Assembly: GCA_902465265.1 (NCBI GenBank)
Contig: CABQMF010000030.1
Location: 1-23,268, forward strand
Origin: an uncultured Collinsella sp.
GTDB lineage: Bacteria; Actinomycetota; Coriobacteriia; Coriobacteriales; Coriobacteriaceae
Length of the DNA stretch: 23,268 nt
Direction: 5' to 3'
In this document: positions 21,618 through 23,268 of the stretch, piece by piece
Numbering within the stretch: position 1 is the stretch's first letter
Layout of the letters: every line of letters begins with the position of its first letter
The notes under the pieces: generated by a model
What the model saw: the letters and a program-made list of their open reading frames with translations, nothing else
Told to the model about the DNA's origin: nothing
Databases searched by the model: none
Program-made: the position numbers and the translations under genes

Positions 21618-23012
21618 ATGTGCAATGTTTCGCTCAACGGTACGCAGCCGACCGATGCCTCCCTGCGCGTCCTACGCGCGCTCGAGGCGGCTGGTCTTGA
21701 GGCTTGGTACGTAGGTGGTTGGGTACGCGATGCCCTGATGGGGCGCCCCAGCCACGATGTTGACATGTGTTGTAGCGGCCTGTGGCAGGAGTCCAAAGCG
21801 GCGCTCGAGGCGGCTGATATTGCCGTGGTTGAGTCGGGCATTAAATTTGGCGGCATCACGGCCATTTGCGATGGCGAGCGCATTGAGGTCACCACCTACC
21901 GCCTGGACGGCTTTTACACCGATGGTCGCCATCCCCAGAGTGTGGAGCGCGCGGCGTCGCTTGAGGACGATCTGGCGCGCCGCGACTTTACCGTCAATGC
22001 CATGGCCTGGCATCCCGAGCGCGGTCTTGTCGACCGCTACGATGGCCAGGGCGACCTGAAGCGCAAGCTCATCCGTGCCGTTGGAGATCCCAAGCGTCGT
22101 TTTAACGAGGACGCGCTTCGCATGCTGCGCGCGGTGCGTTTTGCCTGCCGTCTGGACTTTATGATTGAACCCGCGACCAAACAGGCGCTGGCCGAATGTG
22201 CGCCGCTGATCGATGCCGTGGCACGCGAGCGCGTTGGTATAGAGCTTGAGGGCATTCTTTCGACCGGCCACGGGGGAGACGCGATGCTGCGCTACCCCGA
22301 GCTTATTTGCGCCGCCGTGCCCGAGCTTGCTGCGGGTAGGGGCTTTGACCAGCGCAGTGTCTATCATGCGTTTAACGTCTACGAGCACATCGCCCGCGTG
22401 CTGACGGTGGCAGGGGAGCTGGCGCTGTGCGACGGCGTCACGCCCTCGTCGAGCCTTATGTGGGCGGCGTTTTTGCATGACGTCTCCAAGCCCGATTGCT
22501 TTACGGTTGACCATGCGGGCAGCGGTCACTTCTACGGCCATCCTGAGCTCGGCGCCAAAAAGGCGCGTGTCATCATGGATCGCCTGGCGCTCTCGCACGA
22601 TTTGGTGCGCGATGTGTGCCTGCTGATCAAATACCATGACAAGCCGCTGCGCCCCGAGCGATCCTGCCTGCTCAATATGATGCGCGCGCTTTCGGGCGAG
22701 GGCGTCGATACGCCGCGTCTGATGGACGAGCTCATGGACCTTAAGCGTGCCGACACGCTCGGCAAGGCGCCGTCATGCTTCTATTATGTCGAGACGATTG
22801 AGGAGATGCGCTCGCTGACTCGCGAGTTGCTGGCGGCGGGGGAGCCCTATACGCTCAAGATGCTTGCCATCAATGGTGGCGACTTGATTCGCGCCGGCGT
22901 CAAGCCCGGGCCGGAACTGGGGCAGCTGCTCAATGCCGCCCTCGATGCCGTGATCGAAGACAACATTCCCAACGAGCGTGAAGCCCTCCTGGCTCATCTC
23001 AACCTGGGGTAG
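21618..23012 (+). CDS. CCA tRNA nucleotidyltransferase / poly(A) polymerase family protein with HD domain
   Basis: Class II nucleotidyltransferases of this type add or repair the tRNA 3' CCA end; some add poly(A). The 464-aa protein has the head-domain motif YVGGWVRDALMG (VGGWVRD at 32-38) with the metal-binding DVD at 47-49. It then has RRDFTVNAMAW, the nucleotide-recognition segment RRFNEDALRMLRAVRFACRL, and an HD domain with H287/D288 in AAFLHDVSKPD. All catalytic residues are visible. ATG 21618 has GGAGG (21605-21609) 8 nt upstream; an in-frame GTG at 21600 is rejected. The HD domain may give 2',3'-phosphodiesterase-type activity. CCA addition is likely but cannot be told from poly(A) addition by sequence alone. 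Its stop codon lies within the left arm of a long inverted repeat. Confidence 0.9.
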   Translation: MCNVSLNGTQPTDASLRVLRALEAAGLEAWYVGGWVRDALMGRPSHDVDMCCSGLWQESKAALEAADIAVVESGIKFGGITAICDGERIEVTTYRLDGFYTDGRHPQSVERAASLEDDLARRDFTVNAMAWHPERGLVDRYDGQGDLKRKLIRAVGDPKRRFNEDALRMLRAVRFACRLDFMIEPATKQALAECAPLIDAVARERVGIELEGILSTGHGGDAMLRYPELICAAVPELAAGRGFDQRSVYHAFNVYEHIARVLTVAGELALCDGVTPSSSLMWAAFLHDVSKPDCFTVDHAGSGHFYGHPELGAKKARVIMDRLALSHDLVRDVCLLIKYHDKPLRPERSCLLNMMRALSGEGVDTPRLMDELMDLKRADTLGKAPSCFYYVETIEEMRSLTRELLAAGEPYTLKMLAINGGDLIRAGVKPGPELGQLLNAALDAVIEDNIPNEREALLAHLNLG

Positions 23013-23118
23013 TTAATTTGGGACGGGGCTTTTTTAGCTGCTCCTGCTGTCAATCGGACGAACCGATTGTGATTTTGGCAGAGGTAGCTAAAATAGCCCC
23101 GTCCCAAATTAGCTACCC
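23007..23118. repeat. Long inverted repeat overlapping the end of the nucleotidyltransferase gene
   Basis: Arms 23007-23039 and 23086-23118 are complementary at 32 of 33 positions (one as G.U, one T.T mismatch). The left arm includes the last codon and stop of the upstream gene. The interior has a further AATCGG/CCGATT hairpin (23052-23057 with 23063-23068). The element may also act as a terminator in either direction because of its T/A-rich stem segment. No gene is seen inside. Confidence 0.9.
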
Positions 23119-23176
23119 GGCTGACCTGCGCGTTCCATAACCTGCCGACAATTTTTCGGCAATTTGGAATTTCTTC

Positions 23177-23205
23177 TTGCGCTTGCGTTTTTTGTCCCGT
23201 AATAT
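23177..23205 (+). promoter_or_regulatory. Probable tRNA promoter
   Basis: TAATAT (23200-23205, overlapping TATATT at 23203-23208) lies 17 nt after a -35-like TTGCGC (23177-23182), about 35 nt before the tRNA. Between the long repeat and this site, TGCCGA/TCGGCA (23143-23148 with 23156-23161) forms a small stem. Confidence 0.5.
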
Positions 23206-23239
23206 ATTTCCTCGCAGCACGGCAGTGCAGATGTCATGT

Positions 23240-23268
23240 GGCCCGTTCGTCTAGCGGTTTAGGACGCC
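23240..23268 (+). tRNA. tRNA-Glu, 5' part only
   Basis: The last 29 bases match the start of bacterial tRNA-Glu. They comprise acceptor strand GGCCCGT, T8, then a D-arm GTCT-AGCGGTTTA-GGAC with the conserved A14 and GG. The gene runs off the window before the anticodon, so the identity rests on similarity of the acceptor and D-arm to tRNA-Glu; tRNA-Gln or Asp is less likely. Confidence 0.75.

Overview
The window is high-G+C, tightly packed bacterial chromosome with many 1-11 bp stop/start overlaps. Protein sequences and gene order suggest a Coriobacteriia actinobacterium, most likely Collinsella. That assignment is inferred from family knowledge and gene order, not from a marker gene. No phage, insertion sequence, CRISPR array or rRNA is present.

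Region 1 (173-6772, +) is a housekeeping run: alaS, ruvX, mltG, a YqeG-type HAD phosphatase, aroK and an AroB-family gene. The last keeps the dehydroquinate synthase fold signature but has lost most of the residues that bind zinc and catalyse the reaction. Region 2 (6905-8035) is a stand-alone M24 Xaa-Pro peptidase with a structured leader and a strong terminator. Region 3 (8195-13292, +) is efp, asp23-like, nusB, xseB, tlyA, nadK and recN. This is the Bacillus efp-yqhY-nusB-(folD-xseA)-xseB-(ispA-dxs)-yqxC-(ahrC)-recN order with the genes in brackets absent and nadK inserted.

Region 4 (13514-21421) is a sugar-phosphotransferase block. A divergent RpiR regulator faces a fused fructose-type EIIBCA. 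Then come HPr, enzyme I and two tandem 1-phosphofructokinase-like PfkB kinases. Together they encode phosphoenolpyruvate > EI > HPr > EIIA > EIIB > sugar transport, with phosphorylation of the imported sugar phosphate to a bisphosphate. Between these genes are ATTGAAAA-type operator candidates, a possible Shine-Dalgarno-sequestering hairpin before ptsH, a terminator-like hairpin between ptsH and ptsI, and intrinsic terminators. Region 5 (21618-23268) is a CCA-adding-enzyme/poly(A) polymerase family gene followed by the 5' end of a probable tRNA-Glu.

The most unusual non-coding signal is four very long, near-perfect inverted repeats in intergenic DNA (13314-13500, 16730-16800, 16906-17058, 23007-23118). 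They are much longer than terminator stems need to be and look like palindromic (REP/MITE-like) elements. The most unusual protein is the AroB-like pseudoenzyme.
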